Assembly: GCA_031291295.1 (NCBI GenBank)
Contig: JARLJI010000132.1
Location: 81,792-145,791 of the forward strand
DNA: 64,000 bases
Reading direction: 5' to 3'
From: Rhodoferax sp.
Lineage (GTDB): Bacteria; Pseudomonadota; Gammaproteobacteria; Burkholderiales; Burkholderiaceae_C
A program made the translations under genes and the position numbers. The first letter of the stretch is position 1; the number at the start of each line of letters is the position of its first letter. This document shows, piece after piece, positions 16,537 to 25,374 of the stretch. The notes beneath the pieces are model-generated. The model did not search any database. It was not told the DNA's origin and saw only the letters and a program-made list of their open reading frames with translations.

Positions 16537-17538
16537 CTATGGAAGCTGCGGCGAACGACGCGACTGCGTGACGCTGCGGCCGAAGGCGGACCGAAACCAA
16601 TGGCTAAAGGCACTGGGCGCCGAAAAGCCCAGCAGGCCGGCCACCGCGCTCAGCGGCAGGTCGCTGTCGCGCAGATGGCGCAGCACCAATTCCGAGCGCA
16701 CCTCGTCGAGCAGTTCGGAAAAGGTCGTTCCTTGCGCTGCCAGGTGGCGGTGAAGGGTGCGACGGTCCACGTTCAAGTGCTGGGCAACCTGTTGGGCCGT
16801 GCAGCGCCCGCCCGGCAGCAGCGCCGCGATCAGCTGCCGCACCGTGTCACGCGCGCTTTGGCTGTTGCGCGACAAGGCGCGATCCAGGTAGTCGCGGGCG
16901 AACCGCGAGATGCCCGTATCGGCCTGCGCGTGCCGGACCTGGAGGTCCGCCGCCGCACACACCAAGCCATTGAACTCCTGGTTGAAATCCACCCGCGCGC
17001 CGAAAAACGCACGGTGCCCCGCCAAGTCACGCGGCGGCCGGTGAACAAAACACGCGCGCAAGGGGCGCCACTGTGGCCCGATCAGCTCGCGCAGGATGCG
17101 AAACATCACCCCCACGGCCAGCTCCATGGGTTGGCGCATGGACAGCGACTGCGAGCCCAGCATCTCCTCCCGGATCGTCACCGTACCGGCCGCATCCTCG
17201 ATCCGCACGATCAAGGATGCGTTGAGCAACCGCAGGTAGCGGCACAGCGTGTCCAGGGCCTGTCGGGGTGTGGGCTCTTCCTTGAGCACCAGACCGATGG
17301 GTCCGAGGTTGGACAGGGTGCGCCGCGCCGCCAGGCGCAGGGCGAAGTCCTCCACGCCGGTCGCCTGTGCGCTGTTTTCCAGCAGCTCCCGTACCGACTC
17401 CGTCGGCACCAGAGTTTCGGGGTCGTCCAGGCAACGCGGCGACAGGCCGACGCGCCGCATCATGCTGTGAAAGTCCAGGCCCAGCGACTGAGCCAAATCC
17501 ACATAGTCGCTGAGGCTGGCACTGCGCAGAGGGCTCAT
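16537..17538 (-). CDS. AraC-family regulator 2
   Basis: AraC regulator with an Arabinose_bd-like N-terminal domain and C-terminal HTH pair (VAQHLNVDRRTLHRHL; VAGLLGFSAPSAFSHWF), 333 residues from ATG 17538 (MSPLRSASL). A GTG start 12 bases further upstream would also fit the paralogues. It is convergent with regulator 1 (15 bases between stops) and divergent from the porin gene. Two direct repeats spaced 21 bp lie just upstream of its start, suggesting autoregulation and possible control of the porin. The inducer is unknown. Confidence 0.88.
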   Translation of the reverse strand: MSPLRSASLSDYVDLAQSLGLDFHSMMRRVGLSPRCLDDPETLVPTESVRELLENSAQATGVEDFALRLAARRTLSNLGPIGLVLKEEPTPRQALDTLCRYLRLLNASLIVRIEDAAGTVTIREEMLGSQSLSMRQPMELAVGVMFRILRELIGPQWRPLRACFVHRPPRDLAGHRAFFGARVDFNQEFNGLVCAAADLQVRHAQADTGISRFARDYLDRALSRNSQSARDTVRQLIAALLPGGRCTAQQVAQHLNVDRRTLHRHLAAQGTTFSELLDEVRSELVLRHLRDSDLPLSAVAGLLGFSAPSAFSHWFRSAFGRSVTQSRRSPQLP

Positions 17539-17555
17539 TAGGGTTGTCACTAGCT

Positions 17556-17587
17556 TGTCCCAATTTAGACAGTCGATGTCCCAAATT
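17556..17587 (-). promoter_or_regulatory. direct-repeat operator between AraC regulator 2 and porin
   Basis: TGTCCCAATTT at 17556 and TGTCCCAAATT at 17577, exactly 21 bp apart. This is the spacing expected for an AraC-family protein touching one DNA face over two helical turns. The site sits 18-49 bases before the regulator start and about 105 bases before the porin start. The motif differs from the CTGGCA-type operators, so it is probably the target of a different regulator. Confidence 0.55.
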
Positions 17588-17691
17588 ATCAAGCAAATAA
17601 ATCAATCTGTTTCTACCATCCGCGCCATGACTTGATTGCGATATCGCACGCTGGTTATGCAACACACTTTTTGAATTCTTTAGGACTTTCA

Positions 17692-18807
17692 ATGAAAAAA
17701 TCCCTAGTTACCCTTGCTGGCCTCGCTTTCGTTGGCGTGGCGTCGGCTCAATCTTCCGTAACCCTTTGGGGTCTTCTGGACGCAGACGTGAGCCACTACA
17801 GCCAGGGCGGTCGCAGCAGAACGATGGAGAGTACCAGCGGCAATAGCGGAAGCCAACTCGGTTTCCGCGGCACGGAAGACCTGGGGGGCGGCCTGTCGGC
17901 CAACTTCTGGCTGGAAAGTTCCTTGCTCAATAACACCGGAGGCGGTCTTGGCGGCGCTTTGACCTTCAACCGTCGATCGACCGTCAGTTTGTCCAGTGGT
18001 TTTGGTGAAGTTCGCCTGGGCCGTGACTACACACCGTCGTTCCTGAACCACGTCGTATTCGATCCGTTCGGCGACAGCGGGCCTGGTGCTGGCAGCAACA
18101 TCACCCTGGGTGGCGGCGCGAATGGTTTGGCTGGCTCAAACGGGCTTACTGCGGTCCGCGCCAACAACTCCCTCCAGTACCTGTGGGGCTTTGCGCCCAA
18201 TGCTTTGGCCACTGTTGGCAGCGGCGTGTATGCCCAGTTGATGTACGCCCTCCCTGGGAACGTCAGTGGTACACCGGCCCTCGGCGAATACACCGGCGGA
18301 CGTCTCGGCTATGCGAATGGCCCGATGAATGCTGCGATTTCCTATTCGCAATCCAAAGGAGCTCCTTACGCAGCCGATGCTGCTCAAGGTGACAGCACCT
18401 TCAAGGAATTCAATCTGGGCGGTTCGTACAAACTCGGCGTGGCTCGACTGATGGCACACGTGGGCACGAACAATTCCGACGTTGCCGGCACCAGATACAC
18501 CCACTGGAGCGTGGGCGCCACGATCGACGCTGGTCCCGCCTACATCCCGATCGCCTTCACTTCCGTCAAGCAAAACAACGCGACCAGCGATGGTGCCAAC
18601 CAGTTTGCGGCGGGCTACGTGTACGTCCTGTCCAAGCGTACCTCCGTGTACGTTACGGTCTCGCACATCACCAACAAGAATAATGGCACCTACACCTTCC
18701 AGGGTTCGAACGGTGGCGGCAACCCCGGCATCGAAACCGCGTTCGGTAGTGGCACCTCGTTTGGCAGCGGTACTGGCTATGACATCGGTCTCAAAACCAG
18801 CTTCTAA
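17692..18807 (+). CDS. Gram-negative trimeric porin (Omp32-like)
   Basis: Outer-membrane general porin of the betaproteobacterial Porin_4/Omp32 type, 371 residues. The signal peptide MKKSLVTLAGLAFVGVASAQ precedes the typical SSVTLWGLLDADVS start. The sequence has alternating beta-strand character, the motif FNRRSTVSLSSGFGEVRLGRDY near residue 90, and a C-terminal Phe (LKTSF) for BAM recognition. ATG 17692 is the only start giving a proper signal peptide. Its place inside the catabolic cluster, divergent from an AraC gene, suggests regulated uptake of the pathway substrate across the outer membrane. Its codons are less GC-rich than those of the flanking genes, as is common for abundant porins. 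Confidence 0.93.
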   Translation: MKKSLVTLAGLAFVGVASAQSSVTLWGLLDADVSHYSQGGRSRTMESTSGNSGSQLGFRGTEDLGGGLSANFWLESSLLNNTGGGLGGALTFNRRSTVSLSSGFGEVRLGRDYTPSFLNHVVFDPFGDSGPGAGSNITLGGGANGLAGSNGLTAVRANNSLQYLWGFAPNALATVGSGVYAQLMYALPGNVSGTPALGEYTGGRLGYANGPMNAAISYSQSKGAPYAADAAQGDSTFKEFNLGGSYKLGVARLMAHVGTNNSDVAGTRYTHWSVGATIDAGPAYIPIAFTSVKQNNATSDGANQFAAGYVYVLSKRTSVYVTVSHITNKNNGTYTFQGSNGGGNPGIETAFGSGTSFGSGTGYDIGLKTSF

Positions 18808-18931
18808 TTAGACGCTGGCGCGAGTCAGGTGAGAGTTGGATACCAACGAAAGGTCCGGCACGTCGCGCGCAATGCGCGGGAACGCGCGCCGGATCAGCCG
18901 CCCTCGGCGATAAACCTGGCCTCGTAAAGGG

Positions 18932-19957
18932 TCACTCTTTCGCCCGCAGGCGCGCGGCGCCGCGTGCGGCCCGGCTCTCCTTGGCGCTGCAACCGAATTG
19001 CGCGTGGTACCAGCGCGAGAGGCCGCTCGGCGCGGAAAAACCGAGCAGGGTCGCCACCTCGGTCAACGGACGATCGCTCTCAATAACGTGACGCGTGGCG
19101 AGTTCCTTGCGGATGTCGTTCACCATCGACGAAAAGCTCTGCCCCTGTTCCGCCAGCCGGCGCTGGACCGTGCGGCACACCACGCCCAGGTGCTCGGCCA
19201 CCTGTTCGATGCTGCAGCGCCCACTGGGCAGCAGCAGCAGGATCGCGCGCCGCACGTCTTCGAGCATTGTCGCCTCCGGTGGCTTGGACGACCCATCTAG
19301 CAACTGCTGCGCGTAGCGCGCCATCGCCGGATCGGCCGACGGGTTGGGCGCATCGAGATCGGCCTTCGCGCAGATGATGCAGTTGTAGTCGTAGTCGAAC
19401 TCGACGCAACGGCCAAACAGCCGCTGATGCGCACTAACGTCGCGCGGCGCCGGGTGCTCGAAGCACACGCGTCGCGGCTGCCAGTTGGCCCCGAGGAACT
19501 GGCGCATCAACCGCAACATCACCCCAAGCGCCAGCTCAATCCTTTGGCGCGTGGGCTGCTGCGCGTTGCCAGCCATTAAGTCCTCACGGATAACGACCAG
19601 GCCAGCGCTCTCCTCAACCATCAGCGACAGCGAACCATTGAGCAGCACCTGATAGCGCATCAGCACATCAAGCGAGTCGCGCAACGTCGCCTGGTCGCGG
19701 ATCAGCATTCCCACCGCCCCAAGGTTGGACAGCAGGCGCGACTCGGCCATGCACAGTCCGAAACTCTCGTTGCCTGACGTGGTTGCGGACGCCTGGAGCA
19801 GTCGCCCGACACGCTCGACGGGAATCATGAGGTCCGGCTCGCGCAGTACGCTGGGACTTAACCCCGCGTCAAAGAGCATCCGCACCGGGTCCAGTCCGGC
19901 GGCACGAGCGACCTCGCTGTAGTTGGTGAGGCTCGCGGCGCGGACAAGTGACGACAT
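18932..19957 (-). CDS. AraC-family regulator 3
   Basis: AraC regulator, 341 residues, with an Arabinose_bd-type N-terminal domain and C-terminal HTH pair (VAEHLGVVCRTVQRRL; VATLLGFSAPSGLSRWY). ATG 19957 (MSSLVRAASLTNYSEV) is chosen by comparison with regulators 1 and 4. A second open stretch upstream would overlap the operator. It is divergent from TauD copy 2, with a 128-base intergenic region holding the CTGGCA-type operator. It is therefore the likely activator of the TauD-hydrolase-MFS operon. Confidence 0.9.
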   Translation of the reverse strand: MSSLVRAASLTNYSEVARAAGLDPVRMLFDAGLSPSVLREPDLMIPVERVGRLLQASATTSGNESFGLCMAESRLLSNLGAVGMLIRDQATLRDSLDVLMRYQVLLNGSLSLMVEESAGLVVIREDLMAGNAQQPTRQRIELALGVMLRLMRQFLGANWQPRRVCFEHPAPRDVSAHQRLFGRCVEFDYDYNCIICAKADLDAPNPSADPAMARYAQQLLDGSSKPPEATMLEDVRRAILLLLPSGRCSIEQVAEHLGVVCRTVQRRLAEQGQSFSSMVNDIRKELATRHVIESDRPLTEVATLLGFSAPSGLSRWYHAQFGCSAKESRAARGAARLRAKE

Positions 19958-19976
19958 CGGGAAACCGAGTAGAAGA

Positions 19977-20013
19977 TTGGCACAGAATGATAAGTGTCTG
20001 TCATGCATTGTCA
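19977..20013 (+). promoter_or_regulatory. AraC-type operator between AraC regulator 3 and TauD copy 2
   Basis: Half-sites TTGGCACAGAATGATA (19977) and CTGTCATGCATTGTCA (19998) are spaced exactly 21 bp. They have the same orientation towards the catabolic gene and nearly the same distance to the start codon (72 bases) as the sites at 7078 and 15450. A TTGTCA at its edge could serve as a -35 element. Confidence 0.62.
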
Positions 20014-20085
20014 AGCGCGGAAAAGCCGCCGCGCCCACACTCAGCAGCATCGACTGGCCTATTCCGACAACAGGAGACAAGCTTC

Positions 20086-20997
20086 ATGAATCAAGACCTC
20101 AAAGCGGCACCCGCAGTGGTCCGCGCGACCTCTCTGGGCAACTCGATCCGGGTCGAGCCACTCACTTGCACGATCGGCGCCGAGCTCGGTAACGTCAACC
20201 TGGGCGCGGCTGCCGAGGACGACTCGCTGATGGCAGAGATCCGGGCGCTGCTCCTGAAGCATCGCGTGGTGTTCTTTCGCGACCAGGACATCACGCGCGC
20301 CCAGCACGTGGCCTTCGCCCGCCGCTTCGGCGAGCTGGAGGATCATCCGGTGGTGGGCAGCCACCCCGATCACCCGGGGCTGGTTCAGATTTACAAGACC
20401 CCGGAGAGTCCGCCCGAACGCCACGAGAATTCCTGGCACGCCGATGCCACCTGGCGCGACATACCGCCGCTGGGCGCCGTGCTGCGCTGTGTCGAATGCC
20501 CGCCAGTGGGCGGCGACACCATGTGGGTCAACATGGTGGAGGCTTATCGGCAGCTGCCCGAGGAGATCAAGGCGAAGATCGCCCCATTGCGCGCCCGCCA
20601 TGGCATCGAGCAGAGCTTCGGTGCGACCATGCCGATCGAAAAGCGCCATGCGCTGAAAGCCCAGTACCCGGACGCCGAGCACCCGGTGGTGCGTATCCAT
20701 CCTGAAACGGGAGAGAAGATTCTATTTGTCAACGGAAGCTTCACGACACACTTCACCAACTACAACACGCCGGCCAACGTGCGCTTCGGCCAGGACAAGG
20801 CGCCGGCCGCCAGTCTTCTGCTGAACTACCTGACCAGCCAGGCCTGCATCCCCGAATACCAGGTGCGTTTTCGCTGGAAGAAGAACAGTGTTGCGTTCTG
20901 GGACAACCGTTCGACCCAGCATTACGCCGTGATGGATTACCCGCCGTGCCACCGAAAGATGGAGCGCACCGCCATCGTCGGTGACACGCCGTATTGA
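20086..20997 (+). CDS. TauD/TfdA-family dioxygenase, copy 2
   Basis: Fe(II)/2-oxoglutarate dioxygenase, 303 residues. The HxD motif is in ENSWHADATW, the distal His in STQHYAVMD, and 2-oxoglutarate-binding Arg residues in CHRKMER. It is very similar to copy 1 over the whole length, with an additional N-terminal tail of about 20 residues. ATG 20086 follows AGGAGACAAGCTTC. Its TGA is immediately followed by the ATG of the hydrolase gene (no spacer), so translation is coupled. It is the first gene of the operon TauD-hydrolase-MFS. Confidence 0.92.
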   Translation: MNQDLKAAPAVVRATSLGNSIRVEPLTCTIGAELGNVNLGAAAEDDSLMAEIRALLLKHRVVFFRDQDITRAQHVAFARRFGELEDHPVVGSHPDHPGLVQIYKTPESPPERHENSWHADATWRDIPPLGAVLRCVECPPVGGDTMWVNMVEAYRQLPEEIKAKIAPLRARHGIEQSFGATMPIEKRHALKAQYPDAEHPVVRIHPETGEKILFVNGSFTTHFTNYNTPANVRFGQDKAPAASLLLNYLTSQACIPEYQVRFRWKKNSVAFWDNRSTQHYAVMDYPPCHRKMERTAIVGDTPY

Positions 20998-21576
20998 ATG
21001 ATCAACGTGAAGTCAACGGCCCCCACCATTCATATCGTCCCCGGTCTGCGTGACCATGTGGCGGAGCACTGGCAAACCCTGCTGGCGGCGCGCTTGCCCC
21101 AAGTGCGTACGGTCCCGCCCATGGGCCGGGAGGATCTCAACTGCGCCGACCGCGTCAAGGCCATCGAGCGCGAGATCGCTGCCATCAAGGGGCCCATCGT
21201 GATCGTTGCGCACAGCGGGGGCTGCGTCATGGTGGCACATTGGGCCAGGACCACGCGCCATGCGGATGCGGTGCGCGGCGCCCTGTTGGCCACGCCCCCC
21301 GATTTCGACAGCCCCATGCCGGCCGGCTACCCGAGCCTGGATGCCTTGCAGGCTGGCGGCTGGCTGCCCGTGCCGCGCGAGCGCCTGCCGTTTCGCAGCC
21401 TGGTGGCGATGAGCCACAACGACCCGCTGGGAGAGTATGAGCATGTGGGCGAACTGGCCCGGGCCTGGGGTAGCGAGACGGTGGACCTCGGCAATGTCGG
21501 GCACCTCAACCCCGCATCCGGTTTTGGCGAGTGGCCCATGGCCGAGGTCTTGATACAACGGTTGGCCAACGAGTAA
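20998..21576 (+). CDS. RBBP9/YdeN-type alpha/beta hydrolase
   Basis: Small serine hydrolase of the RBBP9/YdeN family, 192 residues, cytoplasmic. The segment HIVPGLRDHVAEHWQ near the N-terminus, the nucleophile elbow VAHSGGC (about residue 68), an Asp in the SHNDPLGEYE segment and the His in GNVGHLNP form the expected triad. It begins directly after the TauD copy 2 stop. The MFS gene follows after a 74-base gap containing a hairpin-free AT-rich leader. A broken copy occupies the matching place in the minus-strand operon (12102-12385), so the function may be dispensable or supplied in trans by this gene. Confidence 0.87.
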   Translation: MINVKSTAPTIHIVPGLRDHVAEHWQTLLAARLPQVRTVPPMGREDLNCADRVKAIEREIAAIKGPIVIVAHSGGCVMVAHWARTTRHADAVRGALLATPPDFDSPMPAGYPSLDALQAGGWLPVPRERLPFRSLVAMSHNDPLGEYEHVGELARAWGSETVDLGNVGHLNPASGFGEWPMAEVLIQRLANE

Positions 21577-21650
21577 TTTATCGCGCCTTGACTGCGGGCG
21601 GTATGCCTCAGGACCATGGCCGGTTATTTCATAAATATTAGGAGACAAGC

Positions 21651-23006
21651 ATGAATGTGATGCCCGACGGCCCCAGAGCCGGCAACGACGACGACTACCT
21701 GGTAAGCAAGGGGCGAGCCTGGTTTGCCTTTGCCATGACTTTCGGGCTCATGCTGTTCGACTACATCGACCGGCAGGTGATCGTCTCGCTGTTTCCCCAC
21801 ATCAGGGCCGAATGGAACCTGAGCGATAAAGAACTGGGCTCCCTGGTGTCCATCATTTCCATCGTGGTGGGGGTGGGCGGAATACCGGTGGCGCTGCTGG
21901 CAGACCGCGTGAGCCGTGTGAAGAGCATCGTTGTAATGGGCACCATATGGAGCCTGGCCACCATCTCGTGCATGTTCACGCACAATTACGGCCAATTGTT
22001 TGCGGCGCGTGCGATGGTGGGAGCGGGTGAAACCGGCTATGGTTCGGTGGGGGCCGCTCTTATCTCGACACTGTTTCCCAAACGCTTGCGCAGTACCGTG
22101 CTCGGCGCCTTCTTTGCTGCCGCATCGTTTGGCGCGGTACTGGGCGTGATACTGGGGGGCGAGATCGCGGCCCACTGGGGCTGGAAGGCCGCCTTCGGCG
22201 TGGTCGGTGTGCCGGGACTTGTGCTGGCCCTGCTGTATCTGTTCGTGCGCGACTACAAGACGGTGGCACTGACGCCAAAGAGCCAAGTGAGCCAAGCGAG
22301 CCGCCAGTCTCTGGGTGGAACTCTCAAGCACATCTTTGGCACGCTGGCGCGCACGCCCACGCTATTGTGGGCCTGCGTCGCAGGGGCGATGCAACTGGTG
22401 ACGATGTCGGCTGTCTCATCGTGGCTGCCCAGCTTCCTGAACCGTGTCCAGGGCATGACTCCAGCGGTTGCCGCCAAGCACACGGCATTGGTGATTTTGG
22501 TCAGCGCTTTTGGCGTCATCATCTGGGGCGTCGTGGTGGACCGCCTGGCACGTCGCCAGCCGCGCAACAAACTGCCCTTGCTGTCCGTGCTGTGCGTGGC
22601 CGCCGCGGTGATCTTCATGGTGGCGTTTGGCGGCAGTTACACGGGGGATGCACAGTTCAAGCTGATCGTTCTGGGTGGCTTCTTCATGACTTCCATCATG
22701 GGTGTGATCACCGGCGTTGCCATGGACGTCATTCACCCGGGCATGCGCTCCACCGGCGCGGCCGTACTTGCCGTGATCCTCAACCTGCTTGGCCTGGCTG
22801 TCGGGCCGTTCCTGACGGGTGTCCTGTCCGATCAATGGGGATTGCAGCAGGCACTGGCAGTCGTTCCACTGGCCAGCATATTGGCCGCGGTACTTTTTAT
22901 CGTCGCAATGCGCACTTATGACGCGGATGTGGCCAAGATCTCGGATGTGAAGCTGGATGTGGCGCCACCCCTGACCGGAAACCTGGGCACCAGCGCCGCA
23001 GCTTGA
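21651..23006 (+). CDS. spinster-like MFS transporter, copy 2
   Basis: Twelve-helix MFS permease, 451 residues, nearly identical in layout to copy 1 (10701-12044), including MNVMPDGP at the N-terminus, ADRVSRVKSIV (motif A) and GAGETGYGSVGAALI. It has a small insertion in the central loop (KSQVSQASRQSLGG) relative to copy 1. The leader TTATTTCATAAATATTAGGAGACAAGC matches that of copy 1. It is the last gene of the TauD-hydrolase-MFS operon and probably imports the same or a related substrate. Confidence 0.9.
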   Translation: MNVMPDGPRAGNDDDYLVSKGRAWFAFAMTFGLMLFDYIDRQVIVSLFPHIRAEWNLSDKELGSLVSIISIVVGVGGIPVALLADRVSRVKSIVVMGTIWSLATISCMFTHNYGQLFAARAMVGAGETGYGSVGAALISTLFPKRLRSTVLGAFFAAASFGAVLGVILGGEIAAHWGWKAAFGVVGVPGLVLALLYLFVRDYKTVALTPKSQVSQASRQSLGGTLKHIFGTLARTPTLLWACVAGAMQLVTMSAVSSWLPSFLNRVQGMTPAVAAKHTALVILVSAFGVIIWGVVVDRLARRQPRNKLPLLSVLCVAAAVIFMVAFGGSYTGDAQFKLIVLGGFFMTSIMGVITGVAMDVIHPGMRSTGAAVLAVILNLLGLAVGPFLTGVLSDQWGLQQALAVVPLASILAAVLFIVAMRTYDADVAKISDVKLDVAPPLTGNLGTSAAA

Positions 23007-23081
23007 GCGGTCAAAATTTGGGTCGCGTTGACCGAATGCAACGCTCAAGCGGGCGGGTATCGCACGATGCTTTCAGCAATG

Positions 23082-24095
23082 TCAACCGGCGGCTCGGTTC
23101 CGGGTGTCGCGCCTCCAGTCGGTGGGCGACATTCCAAATTGCGCGCTGAACCAGCGCGAGAACGCGCTTACCTCTGAAAAACCCAGCAACCCGGCAACCT
23201 GCGAAACGGAGCAGCCCGGGTTCGCCAGGTGGCGCAGGGCGAGTTTGCTGCGTACATCGCTGATCAAAGACGAGTAGCTTTCGCCCGCTTGTTCCAGCCG
23301 CCGCTGCAGCGACCGGGGGCTCAGCCCCAAATCCTGGCCCACCAGTTCGATCGCGTGCTGCCCCCGAGGCAGAAGCGAGTGAAGCGATCGCCGAACATCG
23401 TCCGCCATCGAATCTCGTCTCACGCGCGGCTGCATGTCGAGAAACTCCTTGGCGTAACGCGCCAGATTGACATCAGCCAGAGAGTTCAATCGATCGAGAT
23501 CGTGCTGCGACACCACAATGCCATCAAACTCACTATCGAACTCAACCATGGGGCCAAACAGGCGCCTGTGAATCTGAAGACTGGCTGGCGCGGAATGGGA
23601 AAAATGCACGCTGCGCGGCCTCCATGGAACGCCTAGCAAGGTTCGAACAAGGGACAGCGTCGCGCCGACGGCAAGCTCGACAACTTGCCGACCCGGGTCT
23701 GGCCTTTCCGTGACGAGTACCACATGCACCACCGCGATCTCGGGAAAATCGGTGACTTCCACCGCTACCGAATCGCTGAGCAGATGGTCGTAGTTCTTCA
23801 GTTGCGAGAGCGCGTGACGCAGCGTGGGCTGCTGCTGCAGCAGCAGGCTGATCGCACCAAAGTCAGAAAGCCGCCACGACTCGGCCATCAGAAGCCCGAG
23901 CGATTGGCAATCCGATGACTTTGCGGATACCTCCAGGAGCTCGGCCAAACGGGCCTCGGGAATGCGCAGGTCCGGCGTGTACAGGCACGCCTGATCGAGT
24001 CCGACGTGACGAACCATTTGCACGGGATCCACGCCCAAGACGCGAGCAACGTCGGAGTATTTGGTCAAGGACGCGCTTCGAACGAACGTGGTCAT
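23082..24095 (-). CDS. AraC-family regulator 4
   Basis: AraC regulator, 337 residues, starting MTTFVRSASLTKYSDV like regulators 1 and 3. The C-terminal HTH pair is VGQDLGLSPRSLQRRL and VAGLLGFSEVSAFSRWF. It is convergent with MFS copy 2 (75 bases between the stops) and divergent from TauD copy 3 across a 392-base gap. It is the probable regulator of the TauD-BKACE-MDR group to its right. Its N-terminal ligand domain is the most divergent of the four, so its inducer may differ. Confidence 0.9.
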   Translation of the reverse strand: MTTFVRSASLTKYSDVARVLGVDPVQMVRHVGLDQACLYTPDLRIPEARLAELLEVSAKSSDCQSLGLLMAESWRLSDFGAISLLLQQQPTLRHALSQLKNYDHLLSDSVAVEVTDFPEIAVVHVVLVTERPDPGRQVVELAVGATLSLVRTLLGVPWRPRSVHFSHSAPASLQIHRRLFGPMVEFDSEFDGIVVSQHDLDRLNSLADVNLARYAKEFLDMQPRVRRDSMADDVRRSLHSLLPRGQHAIELVGQDLGLSPRSLQRRLEQAGESYSSLISDVRSKLALRHLANPGCSVSQVAGLLGFSEVSAFSRWFSAQFGMSPTDWRRDTRNRAAG

Positions 24096-24487
24096 TTGCT
24101 CACCGAAAGAGTCGATCCATCAACGGTACGACGAAATCAGCGTCGTGACTGTCCCCGCGTCCCATGCCTTTGACCGTGACTGCCCTTTTTCACAGTTGGC
24201 CGGCAGTGAGGCAGAGCGTTTCTGGCTCACATTCCATTGTCGCATGAGGTCAAGTCGTGACGCCGTGTGTCAAGCAGCTTTGGATACAGCGCCAGATAAT
24301 TCTCTTCACGCCACTGGCCCACGCGCTGGACGTTTCGAAGTATGAAGACGAGACGCCGTGCAGGCACACCACCAGGATCTGGAGGTCTCGAAAGACCACC
24401 GGCTCTTCCACTTTCGTGATTTAACAACGAGACGACCATGCAAGGTGAACTGACCTGCCCACCCACGAAATCACTGGAGACAAACAA
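24096..24487. other. 392-base divergent intergenic region
   Basis: No gene seen. One stretch, CTGGCTCACATTCCAT at 24222, matches 12 of 16 positions of an operator half-site from 15450, but I find no partner at 21 bp on either side. The TauD copy 3 gene therefore does not show the clear paired site of the other promoters. Confidence 0.4.
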
Positions 24488-25330
24488 ATGAAGATCAGGC
24501 AAATCACGCCCGCCATCGGGGCGGAAATTTCGGATGTCCGCCTCGGCGAAGTGTCCCGCGACCCGGCGCTCTTTGCCGAAGTCAAGGCAGCACTGCTCAA
24601 GCACCGGGTGCTGTTCTGTCGCCGGCAGGACATCACGCGCGCCGAGCATGTGGCCTTTGCGAGCTGCTTCGGCCCGCTGGAAGACCACCCTGCGCTCGAC
24701 AGCGACCCCCACCACCCGGGCCTGGTGCGCATCTACCGCAGCGACAACCCACACAGCTACGAGAACACCTACCACTCCGACGGCCTGTGGCGCCCCAACC
24801 CGGCCATGGGCGCGGTGCTGCACTGCATCGAGTGCCCAGAGATCGGAGGTGACACGATCTGGGTGAACATGGTGAAGGTCTACGAGGAACTGCCCGAGCA
24901 CATCAAGAGCACGATCGACGGCCTGCGCGCCAAGGCCAGCATCGAGCACACCTTCGGAGCCGTCATGGCGCCGGAGGCACGCGCCAAACTGGGCCAGGAC
25001 AACCCCCCGGTGGAACACCCGGTGGTGCGCACGCACCCGGAAACCGGCGAGAAAGTGTTGAACGTCAACGGCTTCACCACGCACTTTGTCAACTACAGCA
25101 CGCCGCAGAACGTGCGCCACGGCATCGACAAGACGCCCGGCGCGGGCCTGCTGCTGAACTACCTGATGAGCCGGGCCACCATTCCCGAGTACCAGGTGCG
25201 CTGGTCCTGGCAACCGGGCGACGTGGTGATGTGGGACAACCGCAGCACGCAGCACTACGCCCTGAACGACTACTGGCCGGCCCCGCGCAAGATGGAACGC
25301 GCGGCCATCGTGGGCGACATCCCCTATTGA
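24488..25330 (+). CDS. TauD/TfdA-family dioxygenase, copy 3
   Basis: Fe(II)/2-oxoglutarate dioxygenase, 280 residues. HxD lies in ENTYHSDGLW, the distal His in STQHYALND, and the Arg pair in PRKMERA. Unlike copies 1 and 2 it has Thr-Tyr before the HxD His (NTYHSD instead of NSWHSD/NSWHAD) and MAPEARAKL in place of MPIEKR. It therefore forms a separate subgroup, perhaps with another substrate. ATG 24488 follows GGAGACAAACAA. BKACE copy 3 follows after 44 bases. Confidence 0.92.
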   Translation: MKIRQITPAIGAEISDVRLGEVSRDPALFAEVKAALLKHRVLFCRRQDITRAEHVAFASCFGPLEDHPALDSDPHHPGLVRIYRSDNPHSYENTYHSDGLWRPNPAMGAVLHCIECPEIGGDTIWVNMVKVYEELPEHIKSTIDGLRAKASIEHTFGAVMAPEARAKLGQDNPPVEHPVVRTHPETGEKVLNVNGFTTHFVNYSTPQNVRHGIDKTPGAGLLLNYLMSRATIPEYQVRWSWQPGDVVMWDNRSTQHYALNDYWPAPRKMERAAIVGDIPY

Positions 25331-25374
25331 AAACGGGCGCCTTCCAGCCACCTCTTTCCACCTGGAGACACACC

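Noticed and set aside
24096..24487. Fourth copy of the 21-bp-spaced operator before TauD copy 3
   Set aside because: Only one half-site (24222) is recognisable; no partner at 21 bp and the distance to the gene (about 250 bp) differs from the other promoters.
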